From Coprobacter sp. (lineage in GTDB: Bacteria; Bacteroidota; Bacteroidia; Bacteroidales; UBA11471): DNA of 64,000 nt. Both the position numbers and the translations under genes were made by a program. The notes beneath the pieces were generated by a model, which did no database searches, had not been told where the DNA came from, and saw nothing but the letters and a program-made list of their open reading frames with translations. Positions 56,474-64,000 of the stretch are shown in pieces; position 1 is the stretch's first letter; each line of letters starts with the position of its first letter. The DNA is taken from contig JAFTRN010000059.1 in assembly GCA_017462265.1 (NCBI GenBank), positions 58,408-122,407 on the forward strand. The letters run 5' to 3'.

Positions 56474-56495
56474 TGACAATTGTCATGCGAAGATA
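56474..56495 (-). promoter_or_regulatory. ddh promoter-like -7 variant and adjacent 12-bp palindrome
   Basis: Minus strand TATCTTCG (56488-56495) resembles the -7 octamer. Just downstream lies the perfect palindrome TGACAATTGTCA (56474-56485), between promoter and ATG, in a position suited to an operator. Confidence 0.4.
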
Positions 56496-56590
56496 GTTAT
56501 TCTATTTTACAAATGCTCTCTGCGGGGTGAAAAAATAAAATTTTTTGTTTTTGCTTGGTGATGGCTTGCACGATTGTGTAAGAATCTTTT

Positions 56591-56598
56591 TATTTTTG
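56591..56598 (+). promoter_or_regulatory. Probable -7 element (TATTTTTG) of the YjbQ-family gene
   Basis: TATTTTTG fits TAnnTTTG and lies 20 bp before the ATG at 56618. The -33 element is not clear. Confidence 0.4.
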
Positions 56599-56617
56599 TA
56601 TCACAAAATCAGCTATC

Positions 56618-57028
56618 ATGGTAGAACAACGACTTATCACGTTGCCGGCGATGTCTCGGGGCTATCACTTGGTGACAAACCGCATAGTAAAGGAATTGGG
56701 CATGTTGCCGCGCACAGGATTGCTGCATCTGTTCATTCAACATACATCGGCGGCACTTACCATCAATGAAAATGCCGACCCGTCGGTACGAGCCGATTTC
56801 GAGTCGTCGATGAATCGTATTGTACCCGAGAGAGCATCGCACTATACCCACACGCTCGAGGGAGACGACGATATGCCGGCGCATATCAAGAGTTCGCTTA
56901 TCGGTCCGTCGCTCACAATACCCATTAGTAATGGTCGCCTCGCTCTCGGTACGTGGCAGGGCATATATCTGTGTGAGTTTCGCGACTATGGCGGACAACG
57001 CCGTATTGTGGCGACAATCTATTCCTGA
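56618..57028 (+). CDS. YjbQ/UPF0047 family protein
   Basis: 136 residues, single domain, cytoplasmic. The family marks are HTSAALTINENADPSVRADF (about 46-65) and the C-terminal signature GTWQGIYLCEFRDYGGQRR. YjbQ proteins have been reported to show weak thiamine-phosphate synthase activity, but their cellular role is unclear, so I give only the family. Its 3' end overlaps the convergent kinase-like gene by 10 bp. Confidence 0.9.
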   Translation: MVEQRLITLPAMSRGYHLVTNRIVKELGMLPRTGLLHLFIQHTSAALTINENADPSVRADFESSMNRIVPERASHYTHTLEGDDDMPAHIKSSLIGPSLTIPISNGRLALGTWQGIYLCEFRDYGGQRRIVATIYS

Positions 57029-57633
57029 GTTTTGATGCGGGTCTCTACCCACTGTTTTATAAGTTCGGCGGTAGCTTTTGCTCCCAATATCGACGAGTTT
57101 ATGCTCAAGTCGTAGGTCGATGCCACACCCCACTCTTTGTCGGAGTAGAAGTTATAATATCCGGCACGTCTCTTGTCTATTTTCAGAGCCTTTTCTACAG
57201 CCTCTTTGTCGTTCAGTGGCTCGAGTTGCTGTATACGTCGTATGCGGTCGGGCATATCGGCATGAATGAATATGGTGAAACAACGAGGGTGTCGGCGCAA
57301 CAGGTAGTCGGCACAGCGTCCCACGATTACACACGATTGCTTATCGGCAATACGCTGTATCACATCGGCTTGCAACTTGAAAATGTTCTCGTTGCATAGC
57401 GTGCCCTCGTAACCGAACGGAGACCAGCCGAGGAACGCTTGTCGCAGATTGAAGGGGGCGGTTTCGTCGGCGCGTTCGAAGTATTGCGTATCTATACCGC
57501 TTTCACGGGCGGCCTCTTGCATTAATTCCCTGTCGTAATAGGCTATGCCCATCAGTCGGGCGAGTTCCCGACCTATTTCTCGTCCGCCGCTGCCAAATTG
57601 TCGACCGATGGTGATTACAAAGTTGTTTTTCAT
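57019..57633 (-). CDS. Cytidylate-kinase-like family protein
   Basis: 204 residues from ATG 57633; the frame also opens at 57693, but the family start is ITIGRQFGSGGREIG, directly after MKNNFV. The nucleotide-binding loop is RQFGSGGREIG (about 9-19), followed by CVIVGRCADYLL and RRIQQLEPLNDKEAVEKALKIDKRR, typical of the cytidylate kinase-like family (PF13189 type) rather than of true Cmk. The phosphate acceptor is unknown. It converges with the YjbQ-family gene. A TATCTTTG on the minus strand at 57713-57720 may be its promoter. Confidence 0.85.
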   Translation of the reverse strand: MKNNFVITIGRQFGSGGREIGRELARLMGIAYYDRELMQEAARESGIDTQYFERADETAPFNLRQAFLGWSPFGYEGTLCNENIFKLQADVIQRIADKQSCVIVGRCADYLLRRHPRCFTIFIHADMPDRIRRIQQLEPLNDKEAVEKALKIDKRRAGYYNFYSDKEWGVASTYDLSINSSILGAKATAELIKQWVETRIKTQE

Positions 57634-57712
57634 ACAGTATATTCGCGGTTTGCTGCAAAGATGTCGCACACACGAGCCTATTTCATGGCGCATGTAGCAT
57701 ATTCGTTTATGA

Positions 57713-57720
57713 CAAAGATA
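57713..57720 (-). promoter_or_regulatory. Probable -7 element (TATCTTTG on minus strand) of the kinase-like gene
   Basis: Exact match to the octamer used at 1541 and 34432. It lies 80 bp before the chosen ATG at 57633. Confidence 0.45.
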
Positions 57721-57795
57721 ACAATTCTCTTCCGAAAAAGTGCACTTGTGTGAGTTTTTTTATTTCATTGATTTTTATCGGAAGCCTATATATGA

Positions 57796-57830
57796 CAAGG
57801 GCAACCGAACGACACGTTCGGTTGCCCTTG
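57796..57830 (-). terminator. Terminator after uxaA
   Basis: Perfect 15-bp stem (CAAGGGCAACCGAAC and complement), 5-nt loop GACAC, 21 bp after the uxaA stop on the minus strand. Following sequence is AT-rich but lacks a long T-run. Confidence 0.75.
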
Positions 57831-57851
57831 CTGTGTGGAATATCTTCGTGA

Positions 57852-59342
57852 TTAGAGGGTTACTCCGGTTTTGAAGATGGCGATTTCGCGATAATCTTTA
57901 CGCTCGTTGTTCACCTGCTTACCGCTGGCGACCTCGATGATGTAATCGATAAATCGTTTCACGACGGTATCCATGGTCTCACCGGTAACCAATGTGCCGG
58001 CATTGAAGTCGATCCAACCCGGTTTGTTGGCGGCCAGGTTGCTGTTGGTCGAAATCTTCATCGTGGGAACGTATGTGCCAAAGGGTGTACCGCGACCGGT
58101 GGTAAAGAGTACCATCTGGCAGCCGCTCGAGGCCAATGCTGTAGCAGCCACCAAGTCGTTACCCGGGGCGCTGAGCAGGTTGAGGCCTTTTGTCTTGATA
58201 CGTTCGCCATACATCAATACATCGCGCACGATGGATTTACCGCATTTCTGGGTACAACCGAGCGATTTCTCTTCGAGGGTGGATATACCGCCGGCCTTGT
58301 TACCCGGAGAGGGATTTTCATATACCGGTTGATTGTTGGCCATGAAGTAGGCTTTGAAATCGTTGATGAGGTGTACGGTCTTATCGAAAAGCTCGGGTGT
58401 ACCGCAACGATTCATGAGAATAGTTTCGGCACCGAACATTTCGGGTACTTCGGTCAGAACCGTTGTGCCGCCTTGCGATACGAGGAAGTCCGAGAATACA
58501 CCCAATAGGGGGTTGGCCGTGATACCCGAGAATCCATCGGAACCACCGCATTTGAGACCTACGCGCAATTCGCTCAGTGGCTCATCGGTGCGCGCATCTT
58601 TCGAGGCAACGGCATACATATCGCGCAACAGTGCCATACCGGTTTCAAACTCGTCATCGACCTTCTGGCATACCATGAATTTCACACGTTCCTCATCGAC
58701 TTCACCCACTAATTCGCGGAAAGCGTCCATCTGATTGTTTTCACAACCGAGACCTACGACGAGTACAGCGCCGGCATTGGGGTGATGCACCATGTCGCGG
58801 AGCACTTTGCGGGTGTTTTCGTGGTCGTTGCCGAGTTGCGAGCAACCATAGTTGTGGGGGAATGCGACGATAGCATCGACACCCTCACAATTTGTCTCCT
58901 TGCGCAATGCGTCGGCAAGCTGATTTACGACACCGTTTACACAACCTACGGTAGGGATAATCCATATCTCGTTGCGTACACCCACTTCACCGTTTTTACG
59001 GCGATACCCTTTGAAAGTGAGCCCTTGGCAGGGTTGCTCTACACTTTCGAGTTTGGGAGTATAGGTATATTCGAGCAGACCTTCGAGGTTGGTTTTGATA
59101 TTTTTCTCGTTTACCCATGCGCCTTGGGCGATGGCTTCACGTGCATGACCGATGGGGTAGCCATATTTGATGATATGCTCATCGGCAGAGAAGTCTTTCA
59201 AAGCTACTTTGTGACCGGCAGGAATATCCTCGGCAACGACTACGGATACGCCATCGACCGTGATGCAATCGCCCTTTTTCAAGGGATCGATTGCTACGGC
59301 CACGTTGTCGGCGGGATTTATCTTTATGAAATTGGTACTCAT
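57852..59342 (-). CDS. uxaA: Altronate dehydratase
   Basis: 496 residues. It dehydrates D-altronate to 2-keto-3-deoxygluconate in the galacturonate branch. An N-terminal SAF-like domain (about 10-90, DNVAVAIDPLKKGD ... YGYPIGHA) precedes the large catalytic part with NYGCSQLGNDHENT, VLVVGLGCENNQ, LKCGGSDGFSGITANPLLG and a C-terminal GGRGTPFG-like loop (FTTGRGTPFG). Fused two-domain form of normal length. It follows uxaB by 5 bp and ends the lacI-uxaB-uxaA transcript. Confidence 0.96.
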   Translation of the reverse strand: MSTNFIKINPADNVAVAIDPLKKGDCITVDGVSVVVAEDIPAGHKVALKDFSADEHIIKYGYPIGHAREAIAQGAWVNEKNIKTNLEGLLEYTYTPKLESVEQPCQGLTFKGYRRKNGEVGVRNEIWIIPTVGCVNGVVNQLADALRKETNCEGVDAIVAFPHNYGCSQLGNDHENTRKVLRDMVHHPNAGAVLVVGLGCENNQMDAFRELVGEVDEERVKFMVCQKVDDEFETGMALLRDMYAVASKDARTDEPLSELRVGLKCGGSDGFSGITANPLLGVFSDFLVSQGGTTVLTEVPEMFGAETILMNRCGTPELFDKTVHLINDFKAYFMANNQPVYENPSPGNKAGGISTLEEKSLGCTQKCGKSIVRDVLMYGERIKTKGLNLLSAPGNDLVAATALASSGCQMVLFTTGRGTPFGTYVPTMKISTNSNLAANKPGWIDFNAGTLVTGETMDTVVKRFIDYIIEVASGKQVNNERKDYREIAIFKTGVTL

Positions 59343-59347
59343 TGCGA

Positions 59348-60787
59348 TTAGAGAATAGATTTAACCGTTTCGAGCATACCTTTTTCTTGGATAGAGTCGA
59401 GATAGCCTTTTACAGCGTCGGTGAGACCGGGTATCTCATTGAGGTCTTCGCCCCAGATAGATGTGGCTGCCAATACGCCTTTGGCCACTTTGCAGGTGCA
59501 ACCGGTAGCCCACAAGTCTTTGAGCAGTTGCATGATTTCGGGAGCGTCGTTGGGTACGATTTCGGCACCATCGGCACGTACACCGCCTTTGTAGTAGGTG
59601 ATGATGGCGGCAAGACCGAGTACGAGACCTTTGGGCAACTCGCCTTTGCGTTCGAGATATACTTTCAGACCGGGGAGGTCGCGGGTTTCGTATTTCGGGA
59701 ACGAGTTGAGCATAATAGAGGTCACTTGGTGATCGACAAACGGGTTGTTGAAACGCTCGAGTACATCTTCGGCAAATTTCTTCAACTCATCTTTCGGCAG
59801 GTTGAGGGTTTCCATCAACTCGTCGAACATTACTTTATGTATGTATTTACCTACTACTTCGTGTTGGCAGGCGTCGCGCACGATGTTGATGCCCGAGAGG
59901 TATGCAACGGGCGAGAGCACGGTGTGCGGGCCGTTGAGCAGGGTTACTTTACGTTCGTGGTAGGGGGCTTCAGAGGGTACGAACAGCACGTTGAGGCCGG
60001 CTTTGTCGGCGGGGAACTCTTTGGCAACCGACTCGGGAGCCTCGATTACCCACAGGTGGAATATCTCGGCTTGTACCACGAGGTTGTCGTCGTATTGCAG
60101 TTTTTCTTTGATGCTGTCGATGTCTTTGCGGGGGAAGCCCGGTACGATACGATCGACGAGAGTGGCATATACGCCGCAAGCCTCTTCAAACCAAGTTTTG
60201 AACTCTTCGCCGAGGTTCCACAACTCGATGTATTGGTAGATGGTTTCTTTCAGCTTGTGGCCGTTGAGGAATATCAATTCGCAGGGGAATATGATGAGAC
60301 CTTTGGTCTTGTCGCCGTTGAAGGTTTTGAAACGATGATAGAGCAACTGTGTGAGCTTTCCGGGATATGACGAGGCGGGTGCGTCGGTGAGCTTGCAAGC
60401 GGGGTCGAAGGCGATACCTGCTTCGGTAGTATTGGAAATAACAAAACGCATTTCGGGTTGCTCGGCGAGTTTCATGAACTCATCGTTCTGCGAGTAGGGG
60501 TTCAACGCGCGACTTATAACGTCGATACGAGTGAGGCTGTTTACCACCTCACCTTTGTCGAGACCTTGCAGGTTTACGTGGTAGAGGCAGTCTTGTCCGT
60601 TGAGCATATCTATCATACCCTTCTCGATAGGTTGCACAACTACTACGCTGCTGTTGAAATCGGCTTTCTCGTTCATGTTGTAGATAATCCAATCTACGAA
60701 TGCACGCAAGAAGTTACCTTCTCCGAATTGAATAATCCGTTCGGGATATTTGTTAGCCTGAGCGGTGGTTCTGTTAAGTTGTTTCAT
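59348..60787 (-). CDS. uxaB: Tagaturonate reductase (altronate oxidoreductase)
   Basis: 479 residues, mannitol dehydrogenase superfamily. It reduces D-tagaturonate to D-altronate with NADH. The N-terminal Rossmann part has IQFGEGNFLRAFVDW and the catalytic domain has LLNGPHTVLSPVAYLSG. Length and start (MKQLNRTTAQANKYPERI) are as in Bacteroidales UxaB. It lies 29 bp after the regulator gene and 5 bp before uxaA, so the three are co-transcribed. Confidence 0.96.
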   Translation of the reverse strand: MKQLNRTTAQANKYPERIIQFGEGNFLRAFVDWIIYNMNEKADFNSSVVVVQPIEKGMIDMLNGQDCLYHVNLQGLDKGEVVNSLTRIDVISRALNPYSQNDEFMKLAEQPEMRFVISNTTEAGIAFDPACKLTDAPASSYPGKLTQLLYHRFKTFNGDKTKGLIIFPCELIFLNGHKLKETIYQYIELWNLGEEFKTWFEEACGVYATLVDRIVPGFPRKDIDSIKEKLQYDDNLVVQAEIFHLWVIEAPESVAKEFPADKAGLNVLFVPSEAPYHERKVTLLNGPHTVLSPVAYLSGINIVRDACQHEVVGKYIHKVMFDELMETLNLPKDELKKFAEDVLERFNNPFVDHQVTSIMLNSFPKYETRDLPGLKVYLERKGELPKGLVLGLAAIITYYKGGVRADGAEIVPNDAPEIMQLLKDLWATGCTCKVAKGVLAATSIWGEDLNEIPGLTDAVKGYLDSIQEKGMLETVKSIL

Positions 60788-60816
60788 AGGTTTTAATACA
60801 TTAATGTTGTTATTTT

Positions 60817-61893
60817 TTAGAATGACTGAAAATCGGTGTAATAGTCGATATTCTCGGCGGTGAGTATATCGATGGGCATGAAGTTGCGACGAGCGGCCTC
60901 TTTTTTGAAAATCTTATATTCGCATAGCGCTTTCATACCGCGGTAGCCTTGTAACTCGGGGCGCTGCGAGAGCAGATATTTGATTTTTCCATCTTTCAAC
61001 GCCTTGATGTTGGGGGCAAGCAGCTCGTAGCCTAATAGGCGGAAGAGTGAGTGTTGCATTTCATCGAGATACCAAGCGATGCGCCATACACGAGAGTTGA
61101 ATGAAATACCCTCCTTTACATGGGGGTGACTGATGAAAAAGTCGCGGATATATTGCATATTGAGGCGGTCGTCCGACGGGTGCAACGTCACCATGTGCAT
61201 ATTGAGATGCGGGTGGTATTGTTGCACATATTTGGTAAATCCTTGGAGGCGTAGTTCCGACTGGTTGGAGCCTACATTTCCGAAACGGTTGATTTTGAAC
61301 ACGGCAATGTCGCCGGGCAATTCCATGTCGGACAGCAACAGTTTGGCGGCCAGAAATCCACTTTGCAATGAATCCATACCGAAATAGGCGAGGGGGTGCG
61401 CCTCTTCGATGTCGGAGTCGATGAATACGTAGGGTATTTGCTCCTTGTCGAGACGCGAAGCCAGATGCACCGATATTTCTTTGAATACCGGAGCGAGTAA
61501 TACGCCATCGACTTTGAGCGAAAGCAGTTGCGAAACGGCATCTTCGAACGAGCGACTGTCGTATTGGTCGAAGAGTACCAACTCTATGGTGATGTTGAGA
61601 TTGGAAAATTCACGTGCGGCCAGATTCACACCTTTCGATACCTCTATCCAGTAGTCATATCCACCGGCTTTGGGCAGCATGGCTGCAAACGAATATCGTC
61701 GGCGTTTCAAGGCCAAGGCCGAAGCATATAGGTTGGGCCGATAGTCCAGTTCCTCTAATACCTTTTCTATCTTTTCGCGAGTGTGCGCAGAGACTTCTCC
61801 TCGGTTGTGCAGTACCCTATCGACAGTACCTGCCGATACACCTGCCATGCGGGCAATATCTTTTATGCGGATTTTATCCGAGTGGTTCTCCAT
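60817..61893 (-). CDS. LacI-family transcriptional regulator of the hexuronate genes
   Basis: 358 residues from ATG 61893, chosen because [18 protein letters not shown] gives the normal LacI start; a longer frame from 61941 would run back across the -7 box. The HTH ([20 protein letters not shown], about 9-28) and hinge ([16 protein letters not shown]) precede a periplasmic-binding-protein-like sensor domain (about 65-345). Placed first in an operon with uxaB and uxaA and divergent from uxaC, it should control hexuronate catabolism in response to a pathway sugar acid. The effector is not known from the sequence. Confidence 0.9.
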   Translation of the reverse strand: MENHSDKIRIKDIARMAGVSAGTVDRVLHNRGEVSAHTREKIEKVLEELDYRPNLYASALALKRRRYSFAAMLPKAGGYDYWIEVSKGVNLAAREFSNLNITIELVLFDQYDSRSFEDAVSQLLSLKVDGVLLAPVFKEISVHLASRLDKEQIPYVFIDSDIEEAHPLAYFGMDSLQSGFLAAKLLLSDMELPGDIAVFKINRFGNVGSNQSELRLQGFTKYVQQYHPHLNMHMVTLHPSDDRLNMQYIRDFFISHPHVKEGISFNSRVWRIAWYLDEMQHSLFRLLGYELLAPNIKALKDGKIKYLLSQRPELQGYRGMKALCEYKIFKKEAARRNFMPIDILTAENIDYYTDFQSF

Positions 61894-61938
61894 GTATAAA
61901 TTCTTTTTTCTTGTTAAAAAGCGCACTTTTTGTACACG

Positions 61939-61969
61939 CAAATATATGGCATTTATTTTTTACTTCAAA
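61939..61969 (-). promoter_or_regulatory. Promoter of the lacI-uxaB-uxaA operon
   Basis: On the minus strand TTTG (61966-61969), a 19-bp spacer and TATATTTG (61939-61946) match the Bacteroidota promoter consensus. The ATG at 61893 follows after about 45 bp. A TTGTACACGCAA segment near 61930-61941 overlaps the -7 region and could be an autoregulatory site. Confidence 0.6.
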
Positions 61970-61978
61970 AAAAAATCG

Positions 61979-61986
61979 TAATTTCG
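61979..61986 (+). promoter_or_regulatory. Possible -7 variant (TAATTTCG) for uxaC
   Basis: TAATTTCG resembles the -7 octamer with TTCG in place of TTTG, as at 52331 and 56488. It would give uxaC a leader of about 180 nt in which I see no strong structure. The 281-bp divergent region holds the operators, if any. Confidence 0.3.
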
Positions 61987-62174
61987 TGCCCGAACACGGT
62001 CGTTATTTATCTATCGTTTCGACTATTTTGTGCCGCCATGAAACAACACTGGTCAATAAGCCGAAACCGTGATTGATAATGAATGCCCGAAAAACAGCCA
62101 TTTAGACGTCCTCTTTAGCTCTTTTCGGACAAGTACCACAAAAAAAAGAATAGTAACAATTAAATTTTATCGTT

Positions 62175-63581
62175 ATGAAAAACTTTATGGACAAAGACTT
62201 CTTGTTGCAGACCGAGACCGCACAAGAGTTGTATCACAATCATGCGGCTAAAATGCCCATCATCGACTATCACTGTCACCTCATTCCCCAAATGGTGGCC
62301 GATGACCATAAATTCAAATCACTGACCGAGATATGGTTGGGTGGCGACCACTATAAATGGCGCGCCATGCGTACCAATGGCGTCGATGAACGTTACTGTA
62401 CGGGCAAAGATACCACCGACTGGGAAAAATTTGAAAAATGGGCCGAAACAGTTCCCTACACCATGCGTAACCCCTTGTATCACTGGACACACCTCGAACT
62501 GAAAACGGCTTTCGGTATCGAAAAAATACTCAACCCCAAAACCGCTCGTGAAATCTACGACGAATGTAACGAGAAGTTGGCTCAGCCCGAATATTCGGCT
62601 CGTGGCATGATGCGTCGTTACAATGTGCAAGTGGTATGTACGACCGATGATCCCGTCGATTCGCTCGAATATCATATAAAAACACGCGAAAGCGGATTTG
62701 AAATCAAGATGTTGCCTACCTGGCGTCCCGATAAGGCCATGGCCGTAGAGGTTCCCGCCGATTTCCGTGCTTATGTAGAGAAACTTGCCGAGGTGAGTGG
62801 TGTCGCAATCTCTACCTTCGACGATATGATCGAGGCGCTCCGTCGTCGTCACGATTTCTTTGCTGAGCAAGGCTGTAAACTTTCTGATCACGGTATCGAG
62901 GAATTCTATGCCGAGGATTACACCGACGCCGAAATCAAAGCTATATTTAATAAGGTATATGGTGGTACCAACCTTACCCAAGAGGAAATCCTCAAATTCA
63001 AATCGGCAATGATGATTGTATTTGGCGAGATGGACTGGGAAAAAGGCTGGACACAACAATTCCACTATGGCGCTATACGCAACAACAACTCCAAGATGTT
63101 CAAACTCCTCGGTCCTGACACAGGATTTGACTCTATCGGTGAATTTACCACCGCTAAAGCCATGGCCAAATATCTCGACCGTCTCAACAGTAACGGAAAA
63201 CTCACCAAAACCATTCTTTATAACCTCAACCCCTGTGCCAACGAGGTGATTGCCACCATGCTGGGTAACTTCCAAGATGGTACGATTGCCGGTAAAATTC
63301 AATTTGGCTCGGGCTGGTGGTTCCTCGATCAGAAAGATGGTATGGAGAAACAAATGAACGCCCTCTCGGTACTCGGATTGCTGAGCCGCTTTGTAGGTAT
63401 GCTCACCGACTCGCGCAGCTTCCTCTCATATCCGCGTCACGAATATTTCCGTCGTACACTTTGTAACCTCGTAGGTCGCGATGTGGAAAATGGAGAAATT
63501 CCGTATGCCGAAATCGACCGCGTGCGTCAGATGATTGAAGATATAAGCTACAACAACGCTAAAAATTTCTTCCAATTCTAA
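62175..63581 (+). CDS. uxaC: Uronate (glucuronate/galacturonate) isomerase
   Basis: 468 residues, amidohydrolase-superfamily fold. It converts D-galacturonate to tagaturonate and D-glucuronate to fructuronate. Near the N-terminus is IIDYHCHLIPQMVADD with metal-site histidines. Later come TTDDPVDSLEYH, LPTWRPDKAM and LSDHGIEEFY, and toward the C-terminus FGSGWWFLDQKDGMEKQMN and DSRSFLSYPRHEYFRR. All are family landmarks at normal length. It is divergent from the lacI-uxaBA operon, and kdgK follows after 206 bp. Its stop codon is part of a dispersed repeat. Confidence 0.97.
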   Translation: MKNFMDKDFLLQTETAQELYHNHAAKMPIIDYHCHLIPQMVADDHKFKSLTEIWLGGDHYKWRAMRTNGVDERYCTGKDTTDWEKFEKWAETVPYTMRNPLYHWTHLELKTAFGIEKILNPKTAREIYDECNEKLAQPEYSARGMMRRYNVQVVCTTDDPVDSLEYHIKTRESGFEIKMLPTWRPDKAMAVEVPADFRAYVEKLAEVSGVAISTFDDMIEALRRRHDFFAEQGCKLSDHGIEEFYAEDYTDAEIKAIFNKVYGGTNLTQEEILKFKSAMMIVFGEMDWEKGWTQQFHYGAIRNNNSKMFKLLGPDTGFDSIGEFTTAKAMAKYLDRLNSNGKLTKTILYNLNPCANEVIATMLGNFQDGTIAGKIQFGSGWWFLDQKDGMEKQMNALSVLGLLSRFVGMLTDSRSFLSYPRHEYFRRTLCNLVGRDVENGEIPYAEIDRVRQMIEDISYNNAKNFFQF

Positions 63582-63600
63582 GAAGCTGTTTTAAAATTTT
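63579..63600 (+). repeat. Copy of the TAAGAAGCTGTTTT intergenic repeat
   Basis: Reads TAAGAAGCTGTTTTAAAATT from the uxaC stop codon onward. An inverted partner lies at 63757-63780, so the two flank the uxaC-kdgK gap. Confidence 0.55.
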
Positions 63601-63756
63601 CTTGAAAAAATTATTACGGCATCAAAAAACAAAGTTTCGGCTTCTTTAAGGCTCTTTTGGTTGTCTTTTTCATCAAAAAACTTGGAAATAACCCGCTATT
63701 CCCTACGTATTTTGACGAAAAATTCATTCCAAAATACCCTTAAATAATCTCGAAAT

Positions 63757-63780
63757 AAAATTTAAACAGCATCTAAGAAG
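63757..63780 (-). repeat. Inverted copy of the TAAGAAGCTGTTTT intergenic repeat
   Basis: On the minus strand it reads TTAGATGCTGTTTAAATTTT, close to the copy at 63579. It ends 8 bp before the kdgK start codon. Confidence 0.5.
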
Positions 63781-63787
63781 CAGTACT

Positions 63788-64000
63788 ATGAGTAAAAGAG
63801 TAGTAACATTTGGAGAGATAATGTTGCGCTTGGCTACGCCGGGCTACCAACGTTTCTGTCAAGCCAAAGAGTTTACCGCCACTTTCGGCGGAGGTGAAGC
63901 CAACGTGGCTGTATCGCTCGCCAACTACGGCATGAACGCCGAGTTTGTAACGCGTATGCCCAAAAACGACATCGCTCGCGCCTGCGAGATGGATCTCCAC
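63788..64000 (+). CDS. kdgK: 2-Keto-3-deoxygluconate kinase, 5' part (cut by window edge)
   Basis: 71 residues are visible from ATG 63788. The PfkB-type start VVTFGEIMLRLATPG and the substrate loop FGGGEANVAVSLANYG (about 33-48) identify a ribokinase-family sugar kinase; KDG kinase is favoured because it follows uxaC and its substrate is the product of UxaA. It would phosphorylate 2-keto-3-deoxygluconate for cleavage by KDPG aldolase, which is expected next, outside the window. Confidence 0.85.
   Translation, partial: MSKRVVTFGEIMLRLATPGYQRFCQAKEFTATFGGGEANVAVSLANYGMNAEFVTRMPKNDIARACEMDLH

Noticed and set aside
59342..60370. Open frame of 342 codons antisense to uxaB
   Set aside because: Shadow of a well-supported gene; low-complexity residue content typical of an antisense frame.
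62319..63353. Open frame of 344 codons antisense to uxaC
   Set aside because: Lies wholly inside a conserved gene and shows no domain or ribosome-binding context.
1..64000. tRNA, rRNA, CRISPR arrays, transposases or integrases
   Set aside because: No cloverleaf, rRNA segment, regularly spaced repeat array or recombinase-like protein was seen on either strand.

Overview
The window reads as chromosome of a gut-type Bacteroidales bacterium (phylum Bacteroidota). The evidence is a SusC/SusD pair with a DUF1735-type lipoprotein and an IPT/NHL lipoprotein, a hybrid two-component sensor of the HTCS type, dense secreted glycoside hydrolases, and promoters of the Bacteroidota form (TAnnTTTG at -7, often with TTTG upstream). 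Species cannot be fixed from the sequence. Several proteins end in a tail like the type IX secretion (T9SS) C-terminal domain, which is compatible with a Barnesiella-, Coprobacter- or Paludibacter-like lineage, but that is inference. I saw no rRNA, tRNA, CRISPR array or insertion sequence.

Left part (1-20 kb): a truncated hydrolase-like gene, a 585-bp gene-free stretch rich in short hairpins, and a PL1-type pectate lyase on the plus strand. Convergent to it is a minus-strand run that starts at an HTCS sensor/regulator (15980-19975). It continues through a GH43 (exo-galactanase-like), an FG-GAP/VCBS protein, a GH2 with an N-terminal discoidin-like domain, two tandem lipoprotein GH43 enzymes whose 5' parts are almost identical, a sialate-O-acetylesterase-type SGNH esterase, and a protein of three CBM6-like modules. 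This set has no SusC/SusD of its own and looks aimed at decorated plant glycans (pectin or arabinogalactan side chains).

Middle part (20-52.2 kb): plus-strand polysaccharide-utilisation genes in three transcription blocks. Block A is GH2 and GH92. Block B is a clan GH-D alpha-galactosidase-like enzyme, the IPT/NHL lipoprotein, SusC, SusD and a DUF1735-type lipoprotein. Block C is GH92, GH30, GH30, GH3 with PA14, GH2, GH38 and a 1438-residue GH2 fused to an FG-GAP/FN3/CTD module. Two GH92 and one GH38 point to alpha-mannosides; two GH30 plus GH3 point to a beta-1,6-glucan or related beta-glycan; the GH-D enzyme and GH2s point to galactosides. A fungal cell-wall or other mannose-containing heteroglycan is the leading hypothesis. 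The HTCS, divergent from block A, is the only pathway-type regulator beside these genes.

Right part (52.3-64 kb): housekeeping genes (a DUF2156-GNAT fusion, lgt, meso-diaminopimelate dehydrogenase, a YjbQ-family protein, a cytidylate-kinase-like protein), then a hexuronate catabolism cluster: lacI-type regulator, uxaB and uxaA on the minus strand, divergent from uxaC and a truncated kdgK on the plus strand. This pathway turns galacturonate (and glucuronate) into 2-keto-3-deoxygluconate phosphate, so it is the cytoplasmic partner of the pectate lyase at the other end of the window.
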